NCBI RefSeq assembly: GCF_034258515.1
Contig: NZ_CP139438.1
Span: 4,376,104-4,440,103 of the forward strand
Origin: Pseudarthrobacter oxydans
GTDB lineage: Bacteria; Actinomycetota; Actinomycetes; Actinomycetales; Micrococcaceae
DNA length: 64,000 nt
Direction of reading: 5' to 3'
The notes under the pieces are model-generated. The model had not been told where the DNA came from. It did no database searches and saw only the letters and a program-made list of their open reading frames with translations. The position numbers and the translations under genes were made by a program. Positions 26,336 to 34,275 of this stretch are shown here, in pieces (the first letter of the stretch is position 1; every line of letters begins with the position of its first letter).

Positions 26336-27102
26336 ACAGTCACTACTTCCAGGGAACCTTGGTCGAGTTGTGCGCGCTCTTCGGCGCTGAATTTCTTGTC
26401 TGTCACCAGGACGTCCACCCGTTCCAGTCCGGAGACCAGCGCCCTCGCCTGCGCATCCCATTTGGATGCGGAGGCAGCCACCACCACGCGTCCGGCGGAT
26501 TCCAGGCCAGCGCGTTTCACGGCTGCGTCATCGATGTCGTGGGCCAGGAGGCCGTCCTTGAGGTCCACCGCGCAGGGTGTTATGACGGCCGTGTCAAAGC
26601 GCAGGGAACGGATATTGGATTCAGCCATGGGGCCGCGGAAGCTCAGCTCGCCCGGGACCAGGCTGCCGCCGGGCAGCAGCAAGGCAGGGCGGGTACCTGC
26701 GGCGTCGGCACCGGCGAGGACGTTGAGGGACCGGAGTGACATCGGCATGATGGTCAGTTCCCTCGCGGACAAGGCGCGGGCAACCTCCGTGGCGGTGCTG
26801 CCGCTGTCCAGCCAGACATGTTCACGGTCAACCAGCAGGCCTGCCACGGCGGCTGCGATGCGCTTCTTGGAGTCCCGGTCCTCCAGCTCGCGCTGGCCGT
26901 AACCTGGATTTTCGCCGCGCACAATGAGGCTGCGCGCTCCGCCGTGGACCCGGCGGAGAACGCCGTTCGCTGCCAGGATCTCAAGGTCACGCCGGATCGT
27001 CGCCCCCGACGCGTCGCAGGCAACCGTCAGCTCCTCCACTGTTACCTCGTGGCGCCGCCGGAGCATTTCGGCAATGGTGCGATGCCGATCATCCGTCTTC
27101 AT
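26332..27102 (-). CDS. DeoR/GlpR family transcriptional regulator
   Basis: The 256-residue protein has the N-terminal winged helix (HRTIAEMLRRRHEVTVEELT, then GATIRRDLEILAANGVLRRVHGG). The sensor domain of ISOCOT type follows, including WLDSGSTATEVARALS. DeoR proteins usually respond to phosphorylated sugars. The start ATG at 27102 lies at the edge of a large inverted repeat that is a good candidate for its own operator. It is co-transcribed with the MFS gene. Confidence 0.9.
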   Translation of the reverse strand: MKTDDRHRTIAEMLRRRHEVTVEELTVACDASGATIRRDLEILAANGVLRRVHGGARSLIVRGENPGYGQRELEDRDSKKRIAAAVAGLLVDREHVWLDSGSTATEVARALSARELTIMPMSLRSLNVLAGADAAGTRPALLLPGGSLVPGELSFRGPMAESNIRSLRFDTAVITPCAVDLKDGLLAHDIDDAAVKRAGLESAGRVVVAASASKWDAQARALVSGLERVDVLVTDKKFSAEERAQLDQGSLEVVTV

Positions 27103-27136
27103 GATCAAATGATAGCAACTTCTGATCATTTGATCA
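27102..27136. promoter_or_regulatory. Inverted repeat, candidate DeoR operator
   Basis: TGATCAAATGAT (27102-27113) and ATCATTTGATCA (27125-27136) are perfect 12-base inverted arms separated by 11 bases. They lie directly at and upstream of the deoR-type start. Autoregulation of the DeoR-MFS operon is the natural reading. Confidence 0.7.
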
Positions 27137-27139
27137 TTA

Positions 27140-27231
27140 GACGCTCTCTCACTTAATGCGGGAAATTTCCCATCGCTCTCTCACCGGTGAGAGAGCGATG
27201 GCAAAAAAGCCGCAGAAAGTGAGAGAGCGTC
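27140..27231. repeat. 92-bp concentric palindrome built from four GTGAGAGAGCG units
   Basis: A perfect 32-base palindrome (27170-27201, centre ACCGGT) is nested inside 15-base inverted arms (27140-27154 and 27217-27231), and both share the exact centre between 27185 and 27186. The motif GTGAGAGAGCG occurs four times, two in each orientation. It lies between the 3' end of the ABC-F gene and the DeoR promoter, and may act as a terminator, protein-binding site or REP-like element. Confidence 0.85.
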
Positions 27232-27235
27232 GGGG

Positions 27236-28918
27236 TCAGCGGGCGCGCTCCACGCGTTTCTCCTCCCACACCGGTTCCGGCGACTCGTACACCTTGCCGT
27301 CGGACCCGAACACCAGGAACCTGTCGAAGGTCCGGGCAAACCAGCGGTCGTGCGTCACGGCGAGGACGGTGCCTTCGAAGTGGTCGATGGCCCGCTCCAG
27401 TGCCTCCGCGGAGTGCAGGTCCAGGTTGTCCGTGGGTTCGTCCAGGAGCAGCAGAGTCGCACCGCTCAACTGCAGCAGGAGGATCTGGAACCGCGCCTGC
27501 TGGCCGCCGGAGAGTGACTCGTACTTCTGTTCCGACTGTCCTGCCAGGCCGTAGCCGTCCAGCGCCCCGGCCGCTGCCTCGCGGCCCAGGCCGGAGCGGT
27601 GCTCGTCTCCGCGGTGCAGGATTTCCAGCAGCGTCTTGCCCAGGAGGTCCGGCCGGACATGGGTCTGGGCAAAGAACCCGGGGCGGATGCGGGCTCCAAG
27701 CTTGACCGTGCCCTCGTGCGGCACTTCGGCGATTTCCACGTCGGAGACGGGCAGGTGCTCGCGCTCCGGATCGGTGCCGCCGGTGGCGAGCAGCCGGAGG
27801 AAGTGGGATTTTCCTGAACCGTTGGATCCGAGGACGCCCACCCGGTCACCGAACCACACTTCGGTGGAGAACGGCTTCATTAAGCCTGTCAGTTCCAGTG
27901 TCTCGGCAACGATGGCACGCTTGGCGGTTCGTCCGCCCTTGAGCCGCATCTGGACGTTCTGCTCGATCGGCAGTGCCTCGGGCGGGCCGATCTCCAGGAA
28001 CTTTGCCAGGCGGGTCTGTGCTGCGTGGTACCGGTTGGCCATGTCGGAGCGGAAGGCTGCCTTGTTCTTGTACATGTTGACGAGTTCCTTGAGCTTGATG
28101 TGCTCCTCGTCCCAGCGCTTGCGCAGTTCCTCGAAACGGGCATTCCGGTCCGCCCGTGCCTCCACGTACGAGCCGAAGCCGCCGCCGTGGATCCAGGCGC
28201 CGGCGCCGTTGATGCCGGGTTCCAGCGTCACGATGCGTCCCGCGGCGTTGTTCAGCAGTTCACGGTCGTGGCTGATGAAGAAGACCGTCTTTTTGGATTC
28301 GTTCAGTTTGTCCTCGAGCCAGCGCTTGCCGGGAACGTCCAGGTAGTTGTCCGGTTCGTCGAGCAGCAGCAGGTCGTCGGGGCCGGCAAAGAGGGCTTCA
28401 AGCACCAGGCGCTTCTGCTCGCCGCCGGAAAGGCTCGACGCCGGGCGGTGCTGCGCGCGGTCAAAGGGAAGTCCCAGCGCGGCCATGCACACCTCGTCCC
28501 AGACTGTCTCAACGTCATACCCGCCCGCGTCACCCCAATCAACAATGGCCTGGGCATAGCGCATCTGGCTGGGCTCGTCGTCGTTCTCCACCATGGCGAG
28601 CTCCGCATCGTCCACCTCGCGCGCCGCTGCGGCCAGGGCCGGCGGAGCTGCGGACACCAGGAGGTCGCGGACCGTGGAGCCGTCCCGGACCTGGCCCACG
28701 AACTGGCGCATGATGCCCATGGATCCGGAGCGGCCGATGACGCCTTCGTCCGGCAGCAAATCCCCGGCAATAATCCGGAAAAGGGTGGTTTTGCCGGTGC
28801 CGTTGGGACCGATCAGGGCAGTCTTGGTGCCGTCCGGAACCTTGAAGGTCACTCCGTTGAGCAGCTGCGTGCCATCGGAGAGGAAGTAATCGATACCGGA
28901 AACGTCAATATGGGCCAC
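27236..28918 (-). CDS. ABC-F family ATPase
   Basis: The 560-residue protein has two ABC domains and no membrane segments. Domain 1 has GPNGTGKTT, SSLSGGEQKRL and LLLDEPDNYLD; domain 2 has GSNGSGKSH, ESLSGGQQARF and LLLDEPTDNLD. A charged linker (ELRKRWDEEHIKLKELVNM) joins them. ABC-F proteins act on ribosomes; some give antibiotic resistance. I prefer GTG at 28918 over ATG at 28927 because GGAGG lies nine bases before the GTG but directly against the ATG. Confidence 0.9.
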   Translation of the reverse strand: MAHIDVSGIDYFLSDGTQLLNGVTFKVPDGTKTALIGPNGTGKTTLFRIIAGDLLPDEGVIGRSGSMGIMRQFVGQVRDGSTVRDLLVSAAPPALAAAAREVDDAELAMVENDDEPSQMRYAQAIVDWGDAGGYDVETVWDEVCMAALGLPFDRAQHRPASSLSGGEQKRLVLEALFAGPDDLLLLDEPDNYLDVPGKRWLEDKLNESKKTVFFISHDRELLNNAAGRIVTLEPGINGAGAWIHGGGFGSYVEARADRNARFEELRKRWDEEHIKLKELVNMYKNKAAFRSDMANRYHAAQTRLAKFLEIGPPEALPIEQNVQMRLKGGRTAKRAIVAETLELTGLMKPFSTEVWFGDRVGVLGSNGSGKSHFLRLLATGGTDPEREHLPVSDVEIAEVPHEGTVKLGARIRPGFFAQTHVRPDLLGKTLLEILHRGDEHRSGLGREAAAGALDGYGLAGQSEQKYESLSGGQQARFQILLLQLSGATLLLLDEPTDNLDLHSAEALERAIDHFEGTVLAVTHDRWFARTFDRFLVFGSDGKVYESPEPVWEEKRVERAR

Positions 28919-28986
28919 GTGTTCCATCCTCCCACGCGGCACCCGCATGGTTTTTTGCGCCAGCTATGCCCGCAGCGCCGCGGGCT

Positions 28987-30432
28987 TCAGCCGGCCAGGA
29001 ACTCCGGCCGCCGCCCGTGCCACGGCCGGACGGCCTCCAGCACGCCACCCACCTTGAAGACCGTGGCATCGTCGAACGGATGACCCACAATCTGCACGCC
29101 CGTAGGAATGCCGCAGTCGGCGGTTCCGCTGGGCACGGCCAACACGGGGCAGCGGTTAGCGATGTTGAAGGGCGCGGTCATGTGGCCCTCCCAATAGTGC
29201 TCCAGGTGCCCGGAAGCCTCGCCGGTTCCGTCCAGATCGATGCCGTCCAGGTAGTCGCCGTCGGCATCGAGCGACGCCACTGCGGAGGCCGGGCAGATGA
29301 GGGCATCAAACCCCGCCATCGCCGCGGCCAGTTCAACCTGGATGCGGGTCTCCGCGCGCACGCCGTCGAGGAACCGGTTCTGCTGCGCTGCCCGCCGGGC
29401 GTCAGCCATGAACCGCCGGGTGTAGGAGGCGAGCATGTCCGTGGTGCCCGCAGTCTCGTCCTCCATGGCCGGTCCCAGCAGATAGCCGAAGTGGGTGAAC
29501 ATCGTCCGGCTGATCAGCTGTGTGGTCCAAGGAAGGTCGATTTCCTCCACCACGGCCCCCGCCCCCCGCAGGGCGGACGCCACGGCGCGGGTATTGGCTT
29601 CCACGTCCGCGGCCACAGGATAGTTGCCCAGCCTCACGCACAGGGCGATCCGCATGCCGACGGCGGCGTCCGCGGCCCCCGGCCCGTGGTCGAGTCGGGG
29701 TGTGCCCGCCAGCGTCGTGTGGTCGCCGGGATGCCTTCCCGCCATGATGTTGGCGAGCAGCGCCGTGTCCGCCACGGTCCGGCCCATGGGCCCGTCGCCG
29801 CGGTAGTAGTCCGCGGAGAGCGGAGCCAATCCGGGAATCCGCCCATAGGGGGCTTTGAAGCCAACAGTTCCCGTGAACGACGCCGGCAGCCGGGTTGAGC
29901 CGGCAATGTCCGAAGCCGTAGCCAGCGGCGCCAGCCCGGCCGCCAGTGCCGCCCCCGAACCGCCGGACGAGCCGCCGGGGGAGTACTGCAGGTTCCACGG
30001 ATTCCGGGTGACGCCCCACAACGGACTGTGGGTCACCGTGGCGCAGCTGTACTCGGGCGTCGTGGTGCGGGCATGGATAATGCCGCCCGCGTGCCTGATG
30101 CGTTCGACGACGGGATGGTCCGCAGCCGCAACCTCGCCCTTTTTCGCCAGGAGCCCTTGCGAGAGAGTTCGGCCACGGAGCCCGTGCTTTTCCTTAGCGG
30201 CCACCGGAAGACCCAGGAGCGGAGCAAGGTCCCTGCCTCGGGCGTAGCGGGTGGCCGCCTGCCTGGCGGCCAGCCTGGCTTCGTCGAACAGCGTTTCGGT
30301 CAGGGCGTTGATGGACCCGTTGACCGCTTCCGTCCTTGCTATCAGCGCGTCGAGGAGTTCCACCGGCGAAAGCTCCCGCGACCGGAACAGCCTCAGCGCG
30401 CTGGACGCGTCAAGGTAGTGCATTTCCGTCAT
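28987..30432 (-). CDS. Amidase (amidase signature family)
   Basis: The 481-residue protein has the Ser-Ser-Lys triad of the family: Lys80 in LPVAAKEKHG, cis-Ser in SPGGSSGGSGAALAAG (about 151-166) and nucleophile Ser179 in SDIAGSTRLPAS. It hydrolyses amides to acid and ammonia. The substrate cannot be read from sequence. It overlaps the M20 hydrolase gene by ATGA, so the two enzymes likely act on related amide or ureide compounds. Confidence 0.88.
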   Translation of the reverse strand: MTEMHYLDASSALRLFRSRELSPVELLDALIARTEAVNGSINALTETLFDEARLAARQAATRYARGRDLAPLLGLPVAAKEKHGLRGRTLSQGLLAKKGEVAAADHPVVERIRHAGGIIHARTTTPEYSCATVTHSPLWGVTRNPWNLQYSPGGSSGGSGAALAAGLAPLATASDIAGSTRLPASFTGTVGFKAPYGRIPGLAPLSADYYRGDGPMGRTVADTALLANIMAGRHPGDHTTLAGTPRLDHGPGAADAAVGMRIALCVRLGNYPVAADVEANTRAVASALRGAGAVVEEIDLPWTTQLISRTMFTHFGYLLGPAMEDETAGTTDMLASYTRRFMADARRAAQQNRFLDGVRAETRIQVELAAAMAGFDALICPASAVASLDADGDYLDGIDLDGTGEASGHLEHYWEGHMTAPFNIANRCPVLAVPSGTADCGIPTGVQIVGHPFDDATVFKVGGVLEAVRPWHGRRPEFLAG

Positions 30433-31694
30433 GCGAGGGCGGCCGCGGACGGAGCAGGCGTTTCGGCCAAGGCACCGGCAACTAGTTCGCGCGCAATCCC
30501 GGTGAGCATGTCCACCCCGGCCACCATGTCGGCGTCGGTGGTGAACTCCCGCTCGCAGTGCGAGACGCCGTCCACGCTGGGGATGAACAGCATCACCGAC
30601 GGGGCCACCGTGTTCATGGCCACCGAATCGTGGCCGGCCATGGTCTGGATCCGCCGTGCGGAGAGGCCCAGGTTGGCCGCAACCTTGTCCGCCAATTCCA
30701 GTCCGGCCTCGGGAAAGCGCCGGATGGGACGGATGTCGAAGTCCTTGACGTTCACTTTGATGTCGTGTTCGCGTGCCAGCACGTCGATGTCCTTCAGGAG
30801 CTTGGCCCGGGCTGCCTTGACGATGTCCGGGTCGCCTGAACGCAGGTCCGCCACCAGATGCACCCGCCGGGCCACCACGATGGGTGAGTTCGGCTCCAGG
30901 GTCAACTGGCCCACCGACGAGACGATCGCCTCGTCCGCGAAGTCCTTGGTGACATCGTGCACCATCAGGATGATCTTGGAGGCGGCCACCAACGCGTCGT
31001 GCCGGTCGGCCATGGCCGTGGCACCGGTGTGTGACTGTTCCCCCAGTACTTCGATGTCCAGCTTCTGGGTGTACCAACTGCTGTCCACCAGGCCGATGTT
31101 GATGCCTTCCCGCTCCAGAATGCGGCCCTGTTCGATGTGGATCTCGGCGTAGCCGGCGGCATCAGGGGCCTCGGCCGTGCCGAGGTACCCGATGCCTGCC
31201 AGGGCCTCGCGGACGGTGGTCCCCTGCAGGTCCCCTACTGCCAGCATCTTTTCCCGGTCCAGCAGGCCCGCGTACACGGAACTGCCCATGATGCTGGGTG
31301 CGAAGCGCCCGCCTTCTTCGTTGAACCAGTTCACCACCGCCAGGTTGAACTGCGGCAGCTCCGCTCCCTCAGCAACTTCCGCATCCAACCTGCGTGCCGC
31401 GTGCAGCGCGGCAATCACGCCGTAGGCGCCGTCGAAGCGGCCTCCCAGCGGCTGGCTGTCCAGGTGAGAACCGATAATGATGTGCGGCGCCCCGGGCACC
31501 CACTCCAGCAGCCCGAACATATTGCCGATTCCGTCCACCCGGAGTTCCCACCCGGCGTCCTGCACCCAGGCGGCGAACCACTCGCGGGTGAGCGCGTCCT
31601 CGGCGGTTGCCGCCTGGCGGTCCACGCCATTGTTCGCCGTGGCGCCGATGGTGGCCACGTGATGGAAATCGGTCAGGAAAGCTGCTGAATTCAT
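30429..31694 (-). CDS. M20 family Zn-dependent amidohydrolase (N-carbamoyl amino acid / ureidopropionase type)
   Basis: The 421-residue enzyme shows the family's metal ligands in IIGSHLDSQPLGGRFDGAYG, NEEGGRFAPSIMGS, YAEIHIEQGRILE and MAGHDSVAMN. Members hydrolyse N-carbamoyl-L-amino acids, allantoate or N-carbamoyl-beta-alanine. The nearby aminotransferase and malonate-semialdehyde-type dehydrogenase favour a ureidopropionase role, which is inference. It is in an operon with the amidase and the MHS transporter. The start has AAAGGA about 10 bases before it. Confidence 0.85.
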   Translation of the reverse strand: MNSAAFLTDFHHVATIGATANNGVDRQAATAEDALTREWFAAWVQDAGWELRVDGIGNMFGLLEWVPGAPHIIIGSHLDSQPLGGRFDGAYGVIAALHAARRLDAEVAEGAELPQFNLAVVNWFNEEGGRFAPSIMGSSVYAGLLDREKMLAVGDLQGTTVREALAGIGYLGTAEAPDAAGYAEIHIEQGRILEREGINIGLVDSSWYTQKLDIEVLGEQSHTGATAMADRHDALVAASKIILMVHDVTKDFADEAIVSSVGQLTLEPNSPIVVARRVHLVADLRSGDPDIVKAARAKLLKDIDVLAREHDIKVNVKDFDIRPIRRFPEAGLELADKVAANLGLSARRIQTMAGHDSVAMNTVAPSVMLFIPSVDGVSHCEREFTTDADMVAGVDMLTGIARELVAGALAETPAPSAAALA

Positions 31695-31740
31695 AGGAAA
31701 GTCCTTTGTGTATTGCTGTGGGGGGGAAGGTGGGGAGCTT

Positions 31741-33117
31741 CTAGCCCATCCGGCCACGCGTCTCCGGCACCTTGGTGAACAGCACCAGGAGGAGTACGAC
31801 GGCGGCCGCGGCTGCCATGTAAAAGCCCGGCGCGTGCGGTACTCCGCTGCCTCCCACAAGGGCGGTGCCGATGAAGGGTGCGGTGCCGCCGAACAGCGCG
31901 TAGGCGCCGTTGTAGCTGATGGCCGCCGAGGTGAACCTGGTCTTGGTGGTGAAGATCTCTACGAAAAACGTGTAGCAGCCGCCGCCGTAAATGCACAGCG
32001 CCACAACGAACAGAGACTGGCCCAGAAGCGCGAGTGGCAGACTGCCGCTGGTCACCAGCATGAAGCACGGCACGGACACCAGTGCCAGGACGGCGGAGCC
32101 GCCGATCAGCATCGGCCTTCGGCCGAAGCGGTCGCCAACGCGGCCGCCCAAGGGGAGCAGCACGGCGTAGAGCGCCAGCGCGGCAGCGTTGACCATCAGG
32201 GACTGTTCGCGGCTGAGCCCGCCCGACGTCTGTACGTAGGACACGAAGTAGGCGGAGAGGAAGTAGAAACCCATCGCCGTCAGGCCCATGACGAAGATGA
32301 CCTGGACCATCCGCAGTTTGTTCTCCCGGAAGGCTTCGCGGACGGGGCTGAACTCCTTGGTCCGGCTGGCCTGGGCCTCATTGAAGGCATCGCTCTCCAC
32401 GGTGCGGCTCCGAATCCAGACCCCGAACAGCGCAAGCGGCAGTGCCAGCAGGAACGGAATGCGCCAGCCCCAGGCCATGAAGTCCTCGTTGGCCATGGAC
32501 CTGCTGAGGATCAGGATCAGGGTCCCGGCAACTACGGAAGGCAGCGCGGTGGCGGCGATAGTGATGTTGAGCCAGAAGCCGCGGCTCTTGACGGGGGCGT
32601 GCTCGAAGACGAACGACGGCGCGCCCACGGACTCGCCGCCGGCCGAGAAGCCCTGGACGAGGCGGCAGAGCACCAGCAGCGCCGGCGCCCAGGCACCGAT
32701 CTGGCCGTAGGTGGGCAGCATGCCCATGAGGGCGGTGGCCCCGCCAATGGCGACGAGGGTGATGGTGAGGACCCGGCGCCGGCCGATCCTGTCACCGAGG
32801 GCGCCGAAGAACAGGCCGCCGATGGGCCGGACTACAAAGGCGACGCCGAAAGTGGCGAAGGTGGCGAGCATAGCCGCTACCGGGTTAGTGCCGGGGAAGA
32901 ACAGCTGCGAGAAAATCACCGCGGTGAGGCCGTAGAGGGTGAAGTCGTAAAACTCGATGAACTGCCCGATGCTGCCGCCGGACAGCACGCGCTTCTGCAT
33001 CTTGGTGATGCCCGGGCGAGCGCTGTGGGTGCCGGTTTCAAGGACGGGAGCACCGGTTGCTGCTGCGCTCAAGACTGCTTCGGGTGCCTGCTGGGGTTGA
33101 GGGTGGATCTGAACCAC
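31741..33117 (-). CDS. MHS-family MFS transporter
   Basis: This 458-residue protein has 12 helices, the metabolite:H+ symporter signature GGSIGQFIEFYDFTLYGLTA, and FGALGDRIGRRRVLTITLV in the loop between helices 2 and 3. MHS members take up organic acids, osmolytes or related solutes. It precedes the M20 hydrolase and amidase genes and probably imports their substrate. GTG at 33117 is preferred because AAAGGAG lies just upstream and inside the longer reading that begins at 33138. Confidence 0.86.
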   Translation of the reverse strand: MVQIHPQPQQAPEAVLSAAATGAPVLETGTHSARPGITKMQKRVLSGGSIGQFIEFYDFTLYGLTAVIFSQLFFPGTNPVAAMLATFATFGVAFVVRPIGGLFFGALGDRIGRRRVLTITLVAIGGATALMGMLPTYGQIGAWAPALLVLCRLVQGFSAGGESVGAPSFVFEHAPVKSRGFWLNITIAATALPSVVAGTLILILSRSMANEDFMAWGWRIPFLLALPLALFGVWIRSRTVESDAFNEAQASRTKEFSPVREAFRENKLRMVQVIFVMGLTAMGFYFLSAYFVSYVQTSGGLSREQSLMVNAAALALYAVLLPLGGRVGDRFGRRPMLIGGSAVLALVSVPCFMLVTSGSLPLALLGQSLFVVALCIYGGGCYTFFVEIFTTKTRFTSAAISYNGAYALFGGTAPFIGTALVGGSGVPHAPGFYMAAAAAVVLLLVLFTKVPETRGRMG

Positions 33118-33176
33118 TGAATCTCCTTTGATCAACATGGTTGTCCCGCGTTCGGAGGGGATTGTGCACGCCGTGA

Positions 33177-33199
33177 CCGGAAGGGCTTGACCCTTCCGG
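33177..33199. promoter_or_regulatory. Perfect hairpin in the leader of the MHS-M20-amidase operon
   Basis: CCGGAAGGG (33177-33185) pairs with CCCTTCCGG (33191-33199) around a five-base loop. No T run follows on either strand. It lies between lysR and the transporter gene, so it may be an attenuator or mRNA-processing structure. Confidence 0.45.
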
Positions 33200-33252
33200 G
33201 AACCCTGCTGCGACCCGCGCTGGATCTACTGTGTGTGATCCATTCCACATCT

Positions 33253-33273
33253 GTCCAATTGATTGATCTGGAC
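33253..33273. promoter_or_regulatory. Candidate LysR-type binding site
   Basis: GTCCA-N11-TGGAC is an inverted repeat with the T-N11-A spacing typical of LysR-family sites. It lies at the end of the lysR-type gene and upstream of the transporter/hydrolase operon that this regulator probably controls. Confidence 0.5.
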
Positions 33274-34208
33274 TACTCGATAGATTCCGTCAATGGTCCT
33301 GCCGATCCGTATACCCGGCGGCACGTTTCCTCGAATGCCAAAGTCCGGCGCGTCGGCTGCACCCCTTCGGGCCGGACCAGCATCACCTCGATGGGCGGAA
33401 AGTTGTCCGTCAGTGCCAGCACCACCACCTTCCCGCCGGAATAGGTCATGTCGTTGTTCAACCGCTGGTTAAGCATGGCGTAGCCATGGCCTTTCGCCAC
33501 GAATGACCGCACCGTTTCATACCCGGCAAAGCGGTGCCGGACGTTGGGGACGACGCCGGCCAGCGCGTAGAGCTGCTCGTAGTACTCGCGGCTGTGGGGA
33601 AGGTCCAGCACCACGGAAGGTTCGCCGTCGAGGTCCTTGAGCGCAATGCTCCGGTTCGGGCGCGCGGCAGCCGGGTGCGCTGCGTGCACCAGGACATGGG
33701 GAGGAACGCGGTCCAGGACTTTGTAGGTGAAACCTCGGCCCAAGCCCAGGCCGTACATGAGCGCGACATCGCATTGGCCGTCCAGCAGGGCGCTTTGGAG
33801 GGTGGCGAGGTCGGCCTCCAGGAAGGATACCTCCACTCCAGGATGCTGCACCTCGAAGGTTTGCAAGATTGCAGGGAGACGGAACGGTGCCAGCGGCGCG
33901 AACACACCGACTTTCAGTTCACCCACCAGGCCGGCCGCAAGCCCGCGGGCAGACTCATACAGGGAATCCGCGTGCTCCAGCAGCACTTTGATGTCCTGGG
34001 CAAGGTGCCTGCCGGAGGGTGTGAGGCGCAACCCGCGGGTGTGCAGCCGTACGAAGAGCTGGGTGGAAAGGCTTGACTCAAGTTGGGCGATCGCCGTGGA
34101 TAGCGTGGATTGCGTCACCAGCAGCCGTTCGGCGGCTGCCGTCATGTTTTCGAGCTCGGCAACCACGGAGAAATAGCGCAGCTGCGTGAGGGTGAATGGC
34201 TTGGCCAT
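33273..34208 (-). CDS. LysR family transcriptional regulator
   Basis: The 311-residue protein has an N-terminal winged helix (FTLTQLRYFSVVAELENMTA, then TQSTLSTAIAQLE) and a C-terminal LysR substrate-binding domain (GELKVGVFAPLAPFRLPAIL). It lies upstream of, and in the same direction as, the transporter-M20-amidase operon, so local control is likely. Confidence 0.92.
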   Translation of the reverse strand: MAKPFTLTQLRYFSVVAELENMTAAAERLLVTQSTLSTAIAQLESSLSTQLFVRLHTRGLRLTPSGRHLAQDIKVLLEHADSLYESARGLAAGLVGELKVGVFAPLAPFRLPAILQTFEVQHPGVEVSFLEADLATLQSALLDGQCDVALMYGLGLGRGFTYKVLDRVPPHVLVHAAHPAAARPNRSIALKDLDGEPSVVLDLPHSREYYEQLYALAGVVPNVRHRFAGYETVRSFVAKGHGYAMLNQRLNNDMTYSGGKVVVLALTDNFPPIEVMLVRPEGVQPTRRTLAFEETCRRVYGSAGPLTESIE

Positions 34209-34275
34209 CAGTCAGTATCCATATCCTGCGGCACGAGCCGCCTTTGAAGTCCGTTAGGTCCGCGATGCCATGGGT

